Below, in pieces: positions 1 to 9,076 of a DNA stretch of 64,000 nt; the stretch's first letter is position 1; each line of letters begins with the position of its first letter. Below the pieces are notes generated by a model. It saw only the letters and a program-made list of their open reading frames with translations, ran no database searches and was not told the origin of the DNA. Position numbers and translations under genes: made by a program. This DNA is from Methanoregulaceae archaeon UBA467 (GTDB lineage: Archaea; Halobacteriota; Methanomicrobia; Methanomicrobiales; Methanospirillaceae): assembly GCA_002503825.1 (NCBI GenBank), contig DASP01000016.1, positions 62,001-126,000 of the forward strand, given 5' to 3'.

Positions 1-538
1 CGCATTCGACCTGGCTTTCCGCATCGTCCCATGTTGCATGGACGGTATGGGCTTCCTTAAAGGAGGTGATCTCCCGCAGGCGGATAAGGGGGCGGGTATG
101 TTTTGTCTCGTACCGGAAGGTGTTGACGATCTGGTAAAGCTTCAGCGGGAGGTCGGCGTGCGAACGTACCCAGAGTGCATACATGGGATAGATGGCACAC
201 TCGCTCGTAGGCCTGAGCGCGAGTTTCACGTCGAGCGGTGTAAGCCCCCCGTGGGTGACCCAGTAGACTTCCTCCTCGAATCCCTTGATATGCTCTGCCT
301 CCTTCATGAACTCGTGTTCAGGAATAAGCAGCGGAAAGAGCGTCTCCTGGTGTTCCCGGTCGAGGAGGAGGCGAAGATGATCATATACGTTTTTCCTGAT
401 CGCAAACCCGAACGGGAACCATACGTAGAGCCCTTTGACCGGGTAGCGGACATCCATGATCTCGGCCCTCCACAGGAGTTCATTATACCATGCGCTGAAG
501 TCTTCCCTGGGCGGCAAAGCCCCCTGATCGTCTTCCAT
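1..538 (-). CDS. proS: Prolyl-tRNA synthetase, archaeal/eukaryal type (N-terminal part)
   Basis: Class II aminoacyl-tRNA synthetase that charges tRNA-Pro in the cytoplasm. Only the first 179 residues lie in the window, and the C-terminal part continues beyond base 1. The translation begins MEDDQGALPPREDFSAWY and runs through VRYPVKGLYVWFPFGFAIRK. It includes the class II motif 2 region (NTFRYETKHTRPLIRLREI) and the segment SFKEAHTVHA. These are characteristic of the archaeal and eukaryotic ProRS form. The ATG at 538 gives the extension usual for the family ahead of the VRYPVKG block. It is the last gene of a leftward operon, 11 bp behind the SpoIIM-like gene. Confidence 0.95.
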   Translation of the reverse strand, partial: MEDDQGALPPREDFSAWYNELLWRAEIMDVRYPVKGLYVWFPFGFAIRKNVYDHLRLLLDREHQETLFPLLIPEHEFMKEAEHIKGFEEEVYWVTHGGLTPLDVKLALRPTSECAIYPMYALWVRSHADLPLKLYQIVNTFRYETKHTRPLIRLREITSFKEAHTVHATWDDAESQVEC

Positions 539-549
539 AATTCAGCCTC

Positions 550-1116
550 TCAAGCTACCAGACGTATGATCTCTGGCGTAATAAATGCCTCTGTAAATGC
601 CGCAATAGCCACAAGGGGGATAACAACGGTGAGAAATACCCGTGCAAGCCGTAGTGCCTCACCCGCTGCATCGGCATCCCGGTACAGTTCTTTCCAGAGG
701 GACCGTGCAAGCAGGACCCCAAGCGTTGCAGAGATGATGAATGCAGGGATTTCGAAGATCCCGTGCGGGACAATTGCAGCAAGGACATAGATGATGCTCT
801 TCTGTTCACGGACAAGTTCGATAATGGCCCCGATGACAAGCCCGTTTGTCCCGATGATAAAAAATGTCAGTATACCAAACGTCGCCCCGCCGAGGAACAG
901 CAGAATGCATGCCTGCAGGTTGTTTAAGAAGAGCTTCACGGCGAGTAGAAGGGGTTCATTATCCATAATCTCACCCATTATGGCGTCCTTGAAGAGCTGG
1001 AGGAACTCTGTCCCGATCTCAGGGTTCCGGGCCGTCAGCAGGATCCCGGCGCAGAGGGAGAAGATAAAGAAAAAAATGACGACCCCTGCTGCATTCCGAA
1101 ATTCACGTTCAGACAT
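550..1116 (-). CDS. Stage II sporulation protein M (SpoIIM/DUF95) family membrane protein
   Basis: A 188-residue integral membrane protein with about five hydrophobic segments. It carries the family hallmarks: the paired polar stretch FLNNLQACILLFLGG and the IVPHGIFEIPAFIIS motif, in which the H-G-I-F-E-I-P block is diagnostic of the SpoIIM/DUF95 family. In archaea the family is unrelated to sporulation and its role is unknown; a membrane-remodelling or transport function has been proposed. The start overlaps the 3' end of the DUF63 gene by 8 bp, so the two are translationally coupled, and proS follows. Confidence 0.85.
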   Translation of the reverse strand: MSEREFRNAAGVVIFFFIFSLCAGILLTARNPEIGTEFLQLFKDAIMGEIMDNEPLLLAVKLFLNNLQACILLFLGGATFGILTFFIIGTNGLVIGAIIELVREQKSIIYVLAAIVPHGIFEIPAFIISATLGVLLARSLWKELYRDADAAGEALRLARVFLTVVIPLVAIAAFTEAFITPEIIRLVA

Positions 1117-1954
1117 AGAGTATCATCCGTACCATGTCCCTGATCCCCGGAGCCAGGCCGACAGTAATCATCGCAAGGACAATAAGGTGCCAGAGGATCT
1201 CTGCACCCTCGTTCCGAAACTTCTGCAGGATGTAAATCCCAGGGAACAGCACGACGAGCTTCAACGGGAACATGACAAATGCCGTCCCTGTAAGGGCGAT
1301 TAAATTCGACCCGACCACGTGCACCTCCATGTACTGGAGCGGGTGGAGGTCGATTCCAAAACTGGTGGCGCTCGCATCAAGGAGTTGTCCGAAGATCAGC
1401 GCGATATAGACCGGGTCTGCGGCATAGTCCCATGAAAGGAGATAACGCATGACCGCGTAGACCAGCGCTGACGAAATAACTGCCATCGTAAGTATTATCG
1501 CGAGCACATCGAGGGCTATCACCCCGTTCGAGAGCCCGAACACTACCAGTAATCCTGCCGTGTACACCGATGCCGCAATGCCTGCGACCGCGTACGGGTA
1601 GACATAATCCCTGACCCACCCGCGTCTTTGCAGCCAGGCCGAGAGGACAAGCGCCCCGGCCGTATAAAAAAATATGACGAAATAGATGAGCGGGGTGATG
1701 AGCAGGTACTGGAGGTCCGAGGTGATCATCCCGGTGTCCTGCACCACGCGGGCAAGTCCCCCGAGCACCACGAACGGGAGGGTGGCGATCACGAACCTGC
1801 CGTCAATCCTGAACTGTGAGCGGGAAAGCCACCGGTAAATGATATATATCGCAAGGATCAGAACGACAGCATAGGTAAGGGTATCAACCACATTGTAAGG
1901 CTGGCCGTACCTTATCGGATCAATGTAGTATTTGTAGATGAATTCCCTAATCAT
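1109..1954 (-). CDS. DUF63 family membrane protein
   Basis: A 281-residue polytopic membrane protein with around eight predicted transmembrane helices. The N-terminus MIREFIYKYYIDPIRYGQPYN and the central GGLARVVQDTGM resemble archaeal DUF63 proteins, which are common in methanogens and have no known function. It is the first gene of the DUF63-spoIIM-proS operon. Its start codon lies only 11 bp from that of the divergent egsA gene, so each promoter must lie inside the opposite coding region or the two share a very short region. The family assignment comes from recalled sequence patterns. Confidence 0.8.
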   Translation of the reverse strand: MIREFIYKYYIDPIRYGQPYNVVDTLTYAVVLILAIYIIYRWLSRSQFRIDGRFVIATLPFVVLGGLARVVQDTGMITSDLQYLLITPLIYFVIFFYTAGALVLSAWLQRRGWVRDYVYPYAVAGIAASVYTAGLLVVFGLSNGVIALDVLAIILTMAVISSALVYAVMRYLLSWDYAADPVYIALIFGQLLDASATSFGIDLHPLQYMEVHVVGSNLIALTGTAFVMFPLKLVVLFPGIYILQKFRNEGAEILWHLIVLAMITVGLAPGIRDMVRMILYV

Positions 1955-1965
1955 TCCTGATATTA

Positions 1966-3045
1966 ATGAGCGCAGATGGTATTAAAGTACTCAAAAGGAA
2001 AACTTTTGACAGATCCAGGTGGATGCAGCTCCCGCGGGACGTGGTAATAGGCCACGACGCCGTCGACCAGATCCCGGCGGTCTGCAGCGATCTCGGCCTC
2101 GGAAGATCTGTGCTCGTTATAAGCGGGCGTCATACGCTTGATTACGCAGGGAAACGCATCTGTGACCTTCTCAGCGAAAAATCTGATGTCAGGACGTTTA
2201 TTGCAGAGACCATCAGCATGGAGGTCATCGGAAAGGCCGAGATCGAGGCCAGGGGTGTGGACCTGATCGTCGGGGTCGGGGGAGGCCGGGTCATAGATAC
2301 GGCAAAGATTGTTGCATATAACCTTGACCGGCAGTTCATCAGTGTCCCGACTGCAGCCTCGCATGACGGTATTGCATCTGCCAGGGCATCGGTCCCGATG
2401 GAGAGCGGGAGCGTCTCGCTCGATGCACAGCCGCCTATCGCCATCGTTGCCGACACCGGCGTCATCGCGGGCGCACCGCACCGCCTCATGGCGGCCGGGT
2501 GTGCCGACATCATCTCCAATTATACCGCAATTCTTGACTGGGAACTCTCGCACCGGCTTCGTGGCGAACCGGTGAGCGAATATGCCGTCGCTCTCTCCAG
2601 GATGACCGCCGAGCTCCTGATGAAGAATGCAAAGGGCATCAAACCACACCATGAAGAGACTGCATGGTTTGTGATCAAGGCGCTTGTCTCATCAGGGGTG
2701 GCGATGAGCATCGCGGGGTCTTCACGGCCCGGAAGCGGCGGAGAGCATAAATTCGGTCACGCACTCGAACGCCTCGTACCGGGAAAAGCGCTGCACGGGG
2801 AGGCATGCGGCATCGGGACCATCATCACGATGTACCTGCATGGCGGGGACTGGAAGGCCATCCGTAACGCCCTGAAGGATATCGGGGCACCAACGACACC
2901 TGCAGATCTCGGAATAGACGATGATACCGCAGTCGAAGCCCTGCTGATGGCAAAGACTATCCGTCCCGAGCGTTTTACTATTTTAGATATGGGACTTACC
3001 AGGGAATCCGCAGGTGACCTTGTGAAGATGCTCTATCGGGAGTGA
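1966..3045 (+). CDS. egsA: sn-Glycerol-1-phosphate dehydrogenase
   Basis: NAD(P)H-dependent reduction of dihydroxyacetone phosphate to sn-glycerol-1-phosphate, the step that sets archaeal lipid stereochemistry. The 359 residues match the iron/zinc alcohol dehydrogenase-like family. The nucleotide loop VGVGGGRVID is at about 102-111, the active-site stretch VPTAASHDG at about 128-136, and the metal ligands are D181, H261 (GGEHKFGH) and H277 (LHGEACGIG). Full length for the family. ATG 1966 is used; an alternative Met at residue 20 (RWMQLPRD) would remove conserved sequence. It is followed 9 bp later by the UPF0179 gene, probably in one transcript. Confidence 0.95.
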   Translation: MSADGIKVLKRKTFDRSRWMQLPRDVVIGHDAVDQIPAVCSDLGLGRSVLVISGRHTLDYAGKRICDLLSEKSDVRTFIAETISMEVIGKAEIEARGVDLIVGVGGGRVIDTAKIVAYNLDRQFISVPTAASHDGIASARASVPMESGSVSLDAQPPIAIVADTGVIAGAPHRLMAAGCADIISNYTAILDWELSHRLRGEPVSEYAVALSRMTAELLMKNAKGIKPHHEETAWFVIKALVSSGVAMSIAGSSRPGSGGEHKFGHALERLVPGKALHGEACGIGTIITMYLHGGDWKAIRNALKDIGAPTTPADLGIDDDTAVEALLMAKTIRPERFTILDMGLTRESAGDLVKMLYRE

Positions 3046-3054
3046 CGTCTGACC

Positions 3055-3501
3055 ATGGCTGAAGCAAAATCGAAAGTGACACTGATCGGGACCGAGCTGG
3101 CCAAACCGGGCCTTGAGTTCATCTATGAAGGACAACTCCCGGACTGCGAGAGCTGTCCGCTGAAAAAGGCGTGCAATAACCTCAGGCAGGGGAAAAAATA
3201 CCGGATTGTCGGGGTAAGACCTGCACGGCATACCTGCCTCGTTCACCTGAACGGTGCATGTGCGGTCGAAGTGGTGGAGTCACCGATCTCCGCACTCATC
3301 AGTGCTGACATGGCCATTAAAAATACCCGCATCCAGTATGAATTTTCCTGTAACCGGAACGAATGCGGGAATTATGACCTCTGTCACCCTGAGGGCATCA
3401 TTGCAGGGGACAAGTACGTCGTCGTCGAGGTCATCGGAAACGCCCCTGACATCTGTGAGAAAGCCCGGAACCTTCAGCTGGTCGAGCTGATGCCGCTCTG
3501 A
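3055..3501 (+). CDS. UPF0179 family cysteine-rich protein
   Basis: A 148-residue soluble protein of the archaeal UPF0179 family, function unknown. It has paired cysteine motifs: DCESCPLKKAC near the N-terminus, then HTC and GAC, then CNRNECGNYDLC in the C-terminal half. This pattern suggests binding of zinc or an iron-sulfur cluster. It follows egsA by 9 bp. The pairing is a context clue only; nothing in the sequence ties the protein to lipid synthesis. Confidence 0.85.
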   Translation: MAEAKSKVTLIGTELAKPGLEFIYEGQLPDCESCPLKKACNNLRQGKKYRIVGVRPARHTCLVHLNGACAVEVVESPISALISADMAIKNTRIQYEFSCNRNECGNYDLCHPEGIIAGDKYVVVEVIGNAPDICEKARNLQLVELMPL

Positions 3502-3648
3502 TTTTTTGCGGGTTGTACTTTAAAAGAATGTATAATTCAAAGGAATATTGTGCGATTGTTTTTTAATTGCACCAATATTTTCCCACATCTCTGTTTTTGT
3601 AGAATTGAATGAATGTTTTTCCGGTGACACCCGGATAAGTCACTGAAA

Positions 3649-3679
3649 CCGCCGCCGGGGCGCCCTTCGGGGGCGGCGG
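3649..3679. other. GC-rich hairpin in the gene-free stretch 3502-3991
   Basis: CCGCCGCC at 3649-3656 pairs perfectly with GGCGGCGG at 3672-3679, enclosing a 15-base loop with a TTCG-like turn. It lies between the convergent UPF0179 (+) and ADP-ribosylglycohydrolase (-) genes. It may act as a bidirectional 3'-end structure, but no U-run follows, so I do not call it a terminator. The remainder of 3502-3991 holds a dispersed repeat (see 3766-3842) and no convincing gene. Confidence 0.55.
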
Positions 3680-3765
3680 AACGTATCTTATCTGGTTGAA
3701 TATGAACGATAAGGCTGGTAACCGGACCCGGATATTTTTAAAGAAGTAACATTTGCATGAAATAC

Positions 3766-3842
3766 ATCTATCAAAGACAGGAGGGGCTGCACCCCCTCCC
3801 TGACCCACCCCGCGTTGGGATTGCCTCCGTGGCAGGGTTTAT
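3766..3842 (-). repeat. Dispersed G-quadruplex repeat, copy A
   Basis: One of three related intergenic elements in the window. Read on the minus strand it has the order AACCCTGCC, ATCCC, the G-rich core, CCCCTCCTGTC, then a GATAGAT-like end. The G-rich core lies at 3794-3810 (minus strand) and reads GGGTGGGTCAGGGAGGG, a canonical four-tract quadruplex motif. The copy lies 150 bp downstream of the 3' end of the leftward ADP-ribosylglycohydrolase, on the same strand as that gene. Compare copies at 16313-16446 and 28139-28273. Confidence 0.75.
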
Positions 3843-3991
3843 CCACGTTTCCGATATTCTGGCAAGGTAGTTTTTAACCGTATGTATTACGGACAATCAT
3901 GGAAACCGCCGCTATTGAGATACCGAAATATACCTCATTTTCATCGTGGATTTCCTGTCATCTCAACCAGCATCCATCCATCTCACATTAT

Positions 3992-4879
3992 TCACCATTC
4001 GGCTGCATTCCATAGTGCATACGCTGAACCGGTCACCGATGAAAGGCCCTTCAGCTGCGAGAGCCACCGCAGCGGAATCGCATTCATCCCGAAGAATGCC
4101 CCGGACAGGGCCCCGCAGCAGGCCCCGATGGTATCGGTGTCTCCGCCGAGATTGACCGCCCTTACGAGTGCATCCTCAAACGACCGCGCATGCAGGAAAA
4201 TTTTCAGGGCCGCGTGGGTCGTATCGAGGGCGTCCGGCGAGGGAATTATGTCGAAGCGGTCATACGCACCGAGCACCCCGAGGACTTCATCATCCCGGCA
4301 GGCACGTGATGCCCTGGCAAGGGACTCCTCCCGGGAATACCCCCTGCACATGTCACTGATCATGCGGTTCAGCCATGCCGAACAGGCACCTGCAACAGGG
4401 TCGGCATGGGTCAGCTCAGAGCAGCGGACGCTGTAATACTCCACCTCGGATCCCCGGTAAAAAATACCGATGGGCGGCCCTCTCATCACGCTCCCGTTCG
4501 TCCTGCTCCCGCCCTTCTGCCGGTGCACGATCCGTGCGGCAAGGGAGGGGTCGGTGCCCTTCATGACCAGCTCAAATACGGCCCCCGATGTCGGCCCGTA
4601 CATCTCGGGAAACCGGCGGTAGCCATAAATCAGTCGCCCGACAATATCATATGGACAGAAGCCCCTGCAAAGAGCAAGGGAATCTGCAATCGCCAGCGCC
4701 TGGAGGGTGTCATCGGTAAAATTACCGGCGATGCGGTTGTGAATTCCCCCGCTCTCCATTTCAGTGACGGTTTTTGTGTACGGGGGCAGACCTTCAAGGG
4801 GCGCACCCAACGCGTCCCCAATTGCAAGCCCCGTCACTACCCCACCTGCCCGCATAAAGTCGGATATAAACATCACCAA
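3992..4879 (-). CDS. ADP-ribosylglycohydrolase (DraG/ARH) family protein
   Basis: A 295-residue all-alpha dinuclear-metal hydrolase that probably removes ADP-ribose from proteins or hydrolyses related ADP-ribosyl compounds. The family motifs are all present: GLAIGDALGAP (about 17-27), FTDDT (54-58) with the metal-binding T-D-D triplet, and LGGDTDTIGA near residue 250 with the second metal-binding D-x-D. Length is typical. The family includes DraG, which reactivates nitrogenase reductase, but no nif genes are nearby, so the substrate is unknown. It is transcribed alone. Confidence 0.9.
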   Translation of the reverse strand: MVMFISDFMRAGGVVTGLAIGDALGAPLEGLPPYTKTVTEMESGGIHNRIAGNFTDDTLQALAIADSLALCRGFCPYDIVGRLIYGYRRFPEMYGPTSGAVFELVMKGTDPSLAARIVHRQKGGSRTNGSVMRGPPIGIFYRGSEVEYYSVRCSELTHADPVAGACSAWLNRMISDMCRGYSREESLARASRACRDDEVLGVLGAYDRFDIIPSPDALDTTHAALKIFLHARSFEDALVRAVNLGGDTDTIGACCGALSGAFFGMNAIPLRWLSQLKGLSSVTGSAYALWNAAEW

Positions 4880-4931
4880 TAAAGTATATGTGGTCAGGAA
4901 AAAAGTAGTGTTTTGAAGTAAAGGTGATAGT

Positions 4932-5198
4932 GTGCAAAAGGAAGAACTGCTTCATTTACATATGCTGATGATTCACATCAAAAAATATTATGAAGGCATC
5001 ACCGGTGAGGAAATCGCGACCAAACAGTATTCTTCTCTTGAAATTTCTCCAGTCCATATTCATAAAAACAAGAAGTGTCACAAGGATGCCATCCTTGCTC
5101 TCGGTGACGAGATCGTAACTCACATCAAGGGGAATACCCTGGTGCGGGTTGACTACACCGGAGAGGCAACAACTGAAAAGGTTGCAGTTGAACATTAA
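4932..5198 (+). CDS. UPF0058 family protein
   Basis: An 88-residue soluble protein matching the archaeal UPF0058 family, function unknown. The start is GTG at 4932, giving MQKEELLHLHMLMIHIKKYYE. The charged helical N-terminal half and the segment SPVHIHKNKKCHKDAILALG are typical. Its stop lies 6 bp before the elp3 start, so the two are probably co-transcribed, with elp3, priS and gins following. Confidence 0.8.
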   Translation: MQKEELLHLHMLMIHIKKYYEGITGEEIATKQYSSLEISPVHIHKNKKCHKDAILALGDEIVTHIKGNTLVRVDYTGEATTEKVAVEH

Positions 5199-5204
5199 TC
5201 TGTT

Positions 5205-6779
5205 ATGAGTGGTCCGGATGTCTACCGGGAGATCATCTCCCTCCTCTTTTCTCATGCTGACGGGGTGCAGGACGTCACCCGTATCAAGATCCTGATCTGC
5301 CGCAAGTACGGTCTTCCCGAGGTCCCCAAAAACTCGGCGCTCCTTGCCGCTGCGTTGCCGGAAGAGAGAGAGACATTACGCAAACTGCTGCTTGTAAAGC
5401 CTACCCGGACACTCTCCGGCGTTGCGCCGGTTGCAGTGATGACCTCTCCCTCACCCTGCCCGCACGGGAAATGTCTTCCCTGTCCGGGCGGCCCTGACCA
5501 CCCGTTCCAGTCACCGCAGAGTTACACCGGAGAGGAGCCCGCCGCACTGCGGGCCCGGGAGCACGGGTATGACCCGTTCTCCCAGGTCCATGCAAGGCTC
5601 GGACAGTTCGAACTGCTGGGGCATCACGTGGACAAGGTGGAGCTGATCGTCATGGGCGGCACGATGACCGCACGGACACCCGGATACCAGGAATGGTTTG
5701 TGACAGAGTGCATCCGGGCGATGAACGAGTACCGCGGCGTCCCGCAGATCTCAACTCCGGACCGGGATTCGATCTTCCGGCAGAACGAGTTTTCACCGGT
5801 CCGGTGCGTGGCCATGACGTTCGAGACCCGCCCGGACTGGTGCCGGACTGAACATATCAACCGGATGCTCGACCTCGGGGTGACCAAGGTCGAACTGGGC
5901 GTGCAGCATGTCGACGACGATATCCTCGCCTTCAACCGGAGGGGCTGTACGGTACAGGATGCCGTTGAGGCCAATACCCTGCTCCGGGACGCAGGTCTGA
6001 AAGTCGGGTTCCATATCATGCCGAACCTGCCCGGGAGTTCGATTGAACGGGACAGGGAACTGTTTGAGACCCTCTTTTCAGACCCCCGTTTCAGGCCGGA
6101 CTTCTTAAAGATCTATCCGACGCTGGTAACACCGGGATCCGAAGTGGAGGACCTCTGGAAACGGGGCGGGTATGCACCGTACCCTGAAGACGATTTAATT
6201 GAGCTGATCGCATATGGAAAATCACTCCTGCCCGAATATGTCCGCCTGCAGAGAATCCAGCGCGATATCCCTGCAAAGCTTATCGTTGCCGGGTCTAAAC
6301 ACAGCAACTTCCGCCAACTCTGCCAGCAGCACCTCAAAGCCATGGGAACACGCTGCCGGTGCATACGGTGCCGCGAAGTCGGGAGGACCCCGGAATGGGG
6401 TGAGCACGAGACCAGGAAGCTGGAGTACGAGTGTGCGGGAGGGACTGAATATTTCATATCGGCAGTGGCAGGAGATGCGCTTATCGGGTTCTCGAGGCTC
6501 CGCACAGGTGGCAACCGGCACATGCCCGGGATCCGGGATGCCGCACTCCTCCGTGAACTCCATGTTTACGGCGCGATCGTCCCCATCGGCAGTTCTCCGG
6601 ACGAGGACCAGCGACAGCACCGGAAATTCGGAAGGCTGCTGCTGAAAGAGGCAGAAGAGACCGCCCTTGCCGAAGGATACCGCCGGCTGGCAGTGATGAG
6701 CGGGATCGGTGTCCGGCCGTATTATCGCAGGCACGGCTACGAACGGCACGGACCCTATATGATCCGGGAGCTTGGATGA
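5205..6779 (+). CDS. elp3: Elp3-family tRNA uridine-34 modification enzyme (radical SAM plus GNAT)
   Basis: A 524-residue protein with an N-terminal radical SAM domain and a C-terminal GNAT acetyltransferase domain (about 380-524). The family uses acetyl-CoA and SAM to build the carboxymethyl group on wobble uridine 34. The cluster-binding motif CPHGKCLPC (C85, C90, C93) has the shorter C-x4-C-x2-C spacing seen in archaeal and bacterial Elp3. The conserved MGGTMTARTPGYQEWF and the GNAT core HRKFGRLLLKEAE are present. Its last 4 bp overlap the priS start as ATGA, indicating translational coupling. Confidence 0.95.
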   Translation: MSGPDVYREIISLLFSHADGVQDVTRIKILICRKYGLPEVPKNSALLAAALPEERETLRKLLLVKPTRTLSGVAPVAVMTSPSPCPHGKCLPCPGGPDHPFQSPQSYTGEEPAALRAREHGYDPFSQVHARLGQFELLGHHVDKVELIVMGGTMTARTPGYQEWFVTECIRAMNEYRGVPQISTPDRDSIFRQNEFSPVRCVAMTFETRPDWCRTEHINRMLDLGVTKVELGVQHVDDDILAFNRRGCTVQDAVEANTLLRDAGLKVGFHIMPNLPGSSIERDRELFETLFSDPRFRPDFLKIYPTLVTPGSEVEDLWKRGGYAPYPEDDLIELIAYGKSLLPEYVRLQRIQRDIPAKLIVAGSKHSNFRQLCQQHLKAMGTRCRCIRCREVGRTPEWGEHETRKLEYECAGGTEYFISAVAGDALIGFSRLRTGGNRHMPGIRDAALLRELHVYGAIVPIGSSPDEDQRQHRKFGRLLLKEAEETALAEGYRRLAVMSGIGVRPYYRRHGYERHGPYMIRELG

Positions 6780-7927
6780 AAGCGGCGACACTTGAATTCC
6801 TGAAGCAGAGATTTACCGATTATTACCAGCAGGAATACCTCCTTGTCCCTCCTTCTCTCGGGCAGCGTGAGTGGGGGTTCATCTTTTTCGACCCTGATTA
6901 CCCTGAGATCAGGATGCGCCGCCATATCGGGTTCTCCGGCCGTGAAGAACTGATAACCTATGTCAGGAGCATGGTCCCGGCCCATGCCTACTATTCCACT
7001 GCATATTACATGACTCCCGGTGCACCGACCATGAACGAAAAGAAGTGGCTCGGCGCCGACCTGATCTTCGACCTCGATGCCGACCATATCGTGCGGGGCC
7101 CATATGACCTGATGCTCGCCCGTATAAAGGAGGAGACGCAAAAACTCATCAGTATGCTCACCGAGGAGATGGGGTTTGATCCGGGTGCGATCAGCATTGT
7201 TTTTTCCGGCGGGAGGGGATACCATATCCATATCAGGGACATCTCGGTGCGGGGCTGGGGCAGCGGGGAACGGCGGGAGCTGATCGATTATGTATGCGGG
7301 ATCGGACTCGACCCGGCCCTTGTCCTCAACCACCGCACACCTTCACCCCGCGGATGGCATCAGCGTTATATCAGCTCCCTCACTGAGTATCTTCAGAGGC
7401 TTGACGCCATGGACCCGGGTGAGGCAGTGCGGGAGCTGTCCACGCTCGAGGGTGTGGGAAAGGTGACTGCAGAGGAATTTTACAAAAAAAGGAGAGAACT
7501 GATGGAGAAGCTGAAAAATTCACCGGAACGTGTCAATTTCAGGGATCATACGATCGGAAAGGTCCTGCCCGCCCTCCTCGAGGCAAAAACCGGGAATTTT
7601 TACGCGCTTCTTCTTGATAAGGCCGCACGTGCCGACGAACCGGTCACCACCGATATCAAGAGACTGATCCGGATGCCCTCATCTCTCCATGGCGGAAGCG
7701 GCCTGCGGGTCACTCCCATAGGTATCCGCGAGTTCCCTGACTTCGACCCGCTGACAGATGCGGTGGTGTTCGGGGACCGGCTGATAAAGACCGATGTCTC
7801 AATGAAACTGGGCATGTCGCTCCGGGGTAACCATTACCAGCTTGAGAAAGGTGTCAACGATGTCCCGGAAGCACTTGCAGTCTTCCTCTGCTGCCGCGGG
7901 ATAGCCGAGATCGCGGGAGGGGTGTAA
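6776..7927 (+). CDS. priS: DNA primase small (catalytic) subunit PriS
   Basis: Catalytic subunit of the archaeal/eukaryal heterodimeric primase, which makes primers for DNA replication. The 383 residues contain the metal-binding aspartates in DLIFDLDADH (D99 and D101) and the nucleotide-binding motif SGGRGYHIHI (about 144-153), plus RMPSSLHGGSGL near residue 300. Full length for the family. It overlaps elp3 by 4 bp and is followed 7 bp later by the GINS gene. A priS-gins pair is a recurrent archaeal arrangement and links two replisome parts. Confidence 0.95.
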   Translation: MKAATLEFLKQRFTDYYQQEYLLVPPSLGQREWGFIFFDPDYPEIRMRRHIGFSGREELITYVRSMVPAHAYYSTAYYMTPGAPTMNEKKWLGADLIFDLDADHIVRGPYDLMLARIKEETQKLISMLTEEMGFDPGAISIVFSGGRGYHIHIRDISVRGWGSGERRELIDYVCGIGLDPALVLNHRTPSPRGWHQRYISSLTEYLQRLDAMDPGEAVRELSTLEGVGKVTAEEFYKKRRELMEKLKNSPERVNFRDHTIGKVLPALLEAKTGNFYALLLDKAARADEPVTTDIKRLIRMPSSLHGGSGLRVTPIGIREFPDFDPLTDAVVFGDRLIKTDVSMKLGMSLRGNHYQLEKGVNDVPEALAVFLCCRGIAEIAGGV

Positions 7928-7934
7928 GCCCGCC

Positions 7935-8558
7935 ATGCACCTCGATGAACTCAGAAGCATCCTGCTCTCTGAACGGGAGACCGGCCGGCTGATCCAGATT
8001 CACGCCGATCTCTTTGTCTCGACAAAGAAAGATATCGAGACGCTGATGAACGAGGTCTACGAACACGAAGACCCGTTCTCGGACCGTGTCCGCATCCAGA
8101 TCGAACGCGTGAGCAGCATCAGGGAGACGCTCTGCGATATATTCAGGATCAGGTCTGAAAAAATCCTGGCCCTCGCGCAGGCACAACAGGACGGCCAGTA
8201 CGTGGACAGGGAAGAATTAAAAAAGATGCTTCCTGATGAAAGGGAGATGTTTGACCAGATCTCGGGCGCAATTGAGCGGGCGCGGTGCCAGATGGTTACC
8301 GGAACACCGGTTATCCGTACAACTGCCGAAGGGGAGGTTACGGTTGTTTCCGACCCCTGTTCTGCGATACCGATGGCAGAACCGCAGCAACACCCATCTT
8401 TTGTAGTCTCCCGTGTTCTGGCAGATATGGAGCCCTTTATGGGCGTCGACGGGAGAATTTATCATCTTCTGAAAGAAGATATTGTGACACTTCCCGAACG
8501 GAATGCGGGAGTTTTGTGTGAACGCAACATAGTCTTAAATATCAATCTAAGCAAATAA
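7935..8558 (+). CDS. Archaeal GINS (Gins51/Sld5-Psf1-like) replication protein
   Basis: A 207-residue replisome subunit that, in archaea, bridges the MCM helicase to GAN/RecJ and primase. The N-terminal helical A-domain (residues 1-110) is followed by a linker and a short C-terminal B-domain containing FMGVDGRIYHLLKEDIVTLPERNAGVL, which is diagnostic of archaeal GINS. It lies 7 bp after priS. The RecJ-like DHH protein at 31712-33553 could be a functional partner, but that is inference from other archaea. Confidence 0.88.
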   Translation: MHLDELRSILLSERETGRLIQIHADLFVSTKKDIETLMNEVYEHEDPFSDRVRIQIERVSSIRETLCDIFRIRSEKILALAQAQQDGQYVDREELKKMLPDEREMFDQISGAIERARCQMVTGTPVIRTTAEGEVTVVSDPCSAIPMAEPQQHPSFVVSRVLADMEPFMGVDGRIYHLLKEDIVTLPERNAGVLCERNIVLNINLSK

Positions 8559-8596
8559 TACTGGTATTTGATACTATTTACGGAGAGGCAAATTTC

Positions 8597-8875
8597 ATGA
8601 AAATGCCAACGAAATTCAAAACCTACTGTCCAAAATGCAGGAATCACCAGATGCACGAGGTCGAGAAAGTCAAGAAAAGCAAGACCACCGGACTGCACTG
8701 GATCGATCGTCAGAAGGCACGCAGGGGCAGCGTAGGAAATATGGGTAAATTCTCGAAGGTACCGGGTGGCGACAAACCCACAAAGAAGATCAATGTGAGG
8801 TACCGCTGCAGCGTCTGTGGAAAGGCACACCTGCGGAAAGGCTTCCGAATATCAAAGTTCGAACTGACGGAGTGA
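8597..8875 (+). CDS. rpl44e: Large ribosomal subunit protein L44e
   Basis: A 92-residue zinc-binding protein of the large subunit near the E site. Cysteine pairs YCPKC near the N-terminus and CSVCGKAH near the C-terminus form the zinc site, and the GGDKPTKKINVRYRC segment is typical. It is preceded by an AT-rich promoter-like stretch (8530-8575) and a GGAGAGG ribosome-binding sequence ending about 10 bases before the ATG. It opens the operon L44e, S27e, aIF2-alpha, nop10, PAC2 and EndoQ. Confidence 0.97.
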   Translation: MKMPTKFKTYCPKCRNHQMHEVEKVKKSKTTGLHWIDRQKARRGSVGNMGKFSKVPGGDKPTKKINVRYRCSVCGKAHLRKGFRISKFELTE

Positions 8876-8880
8876 TCCAC

Positions 8881-9069
8881 ATGGTACGACAATCAAGAGA
8901 GAACCGGAGTAAATTTGTCAGGGTAAAATGCCCGGACTGTGAAAACGAGCAGCTTGTATTTGAGAAAGCAAGCACAGTCGTTGACTGTGTGGTATGCGGT
9001 AAAGTGCTCGCAGAACCCACTGGTGGAAAAGCAAGCATCAAGGCCGAAGTACTCGCAGCAGTTGAGTGA
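8881..9069 (+). CDS. rps27e: Small ribosomal subunit protein S27e
   Basis: A 62-residue zinc-ribbon protein of the small subunit, with ligands in KCPDCENEQ and DCVVCGKVL. I use the ATG at 8881 (MVRQSRENRSKFVRVKC). An in-frame GTG at 8872 would overlap the L44e stop and add only three residues. It sits directly after L44e and 7 bp before aIF2-alpha, in the conserved archaeal order. Confidence 0.96.
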   Translation: MVRQSRENRSKFVRVKCPDCENEQLVFEKASTVVDCVVCGKVLAEPTGGKASIKAEVLAAVE

Positions 9070-9076
9070 TCAAACC

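Noticed and set aside
38..790. Long plus-strand open frame across the proS region
   Set aside because: It is the antisense shadow of proS and spoIIM; the minus-strand translation matches known families.
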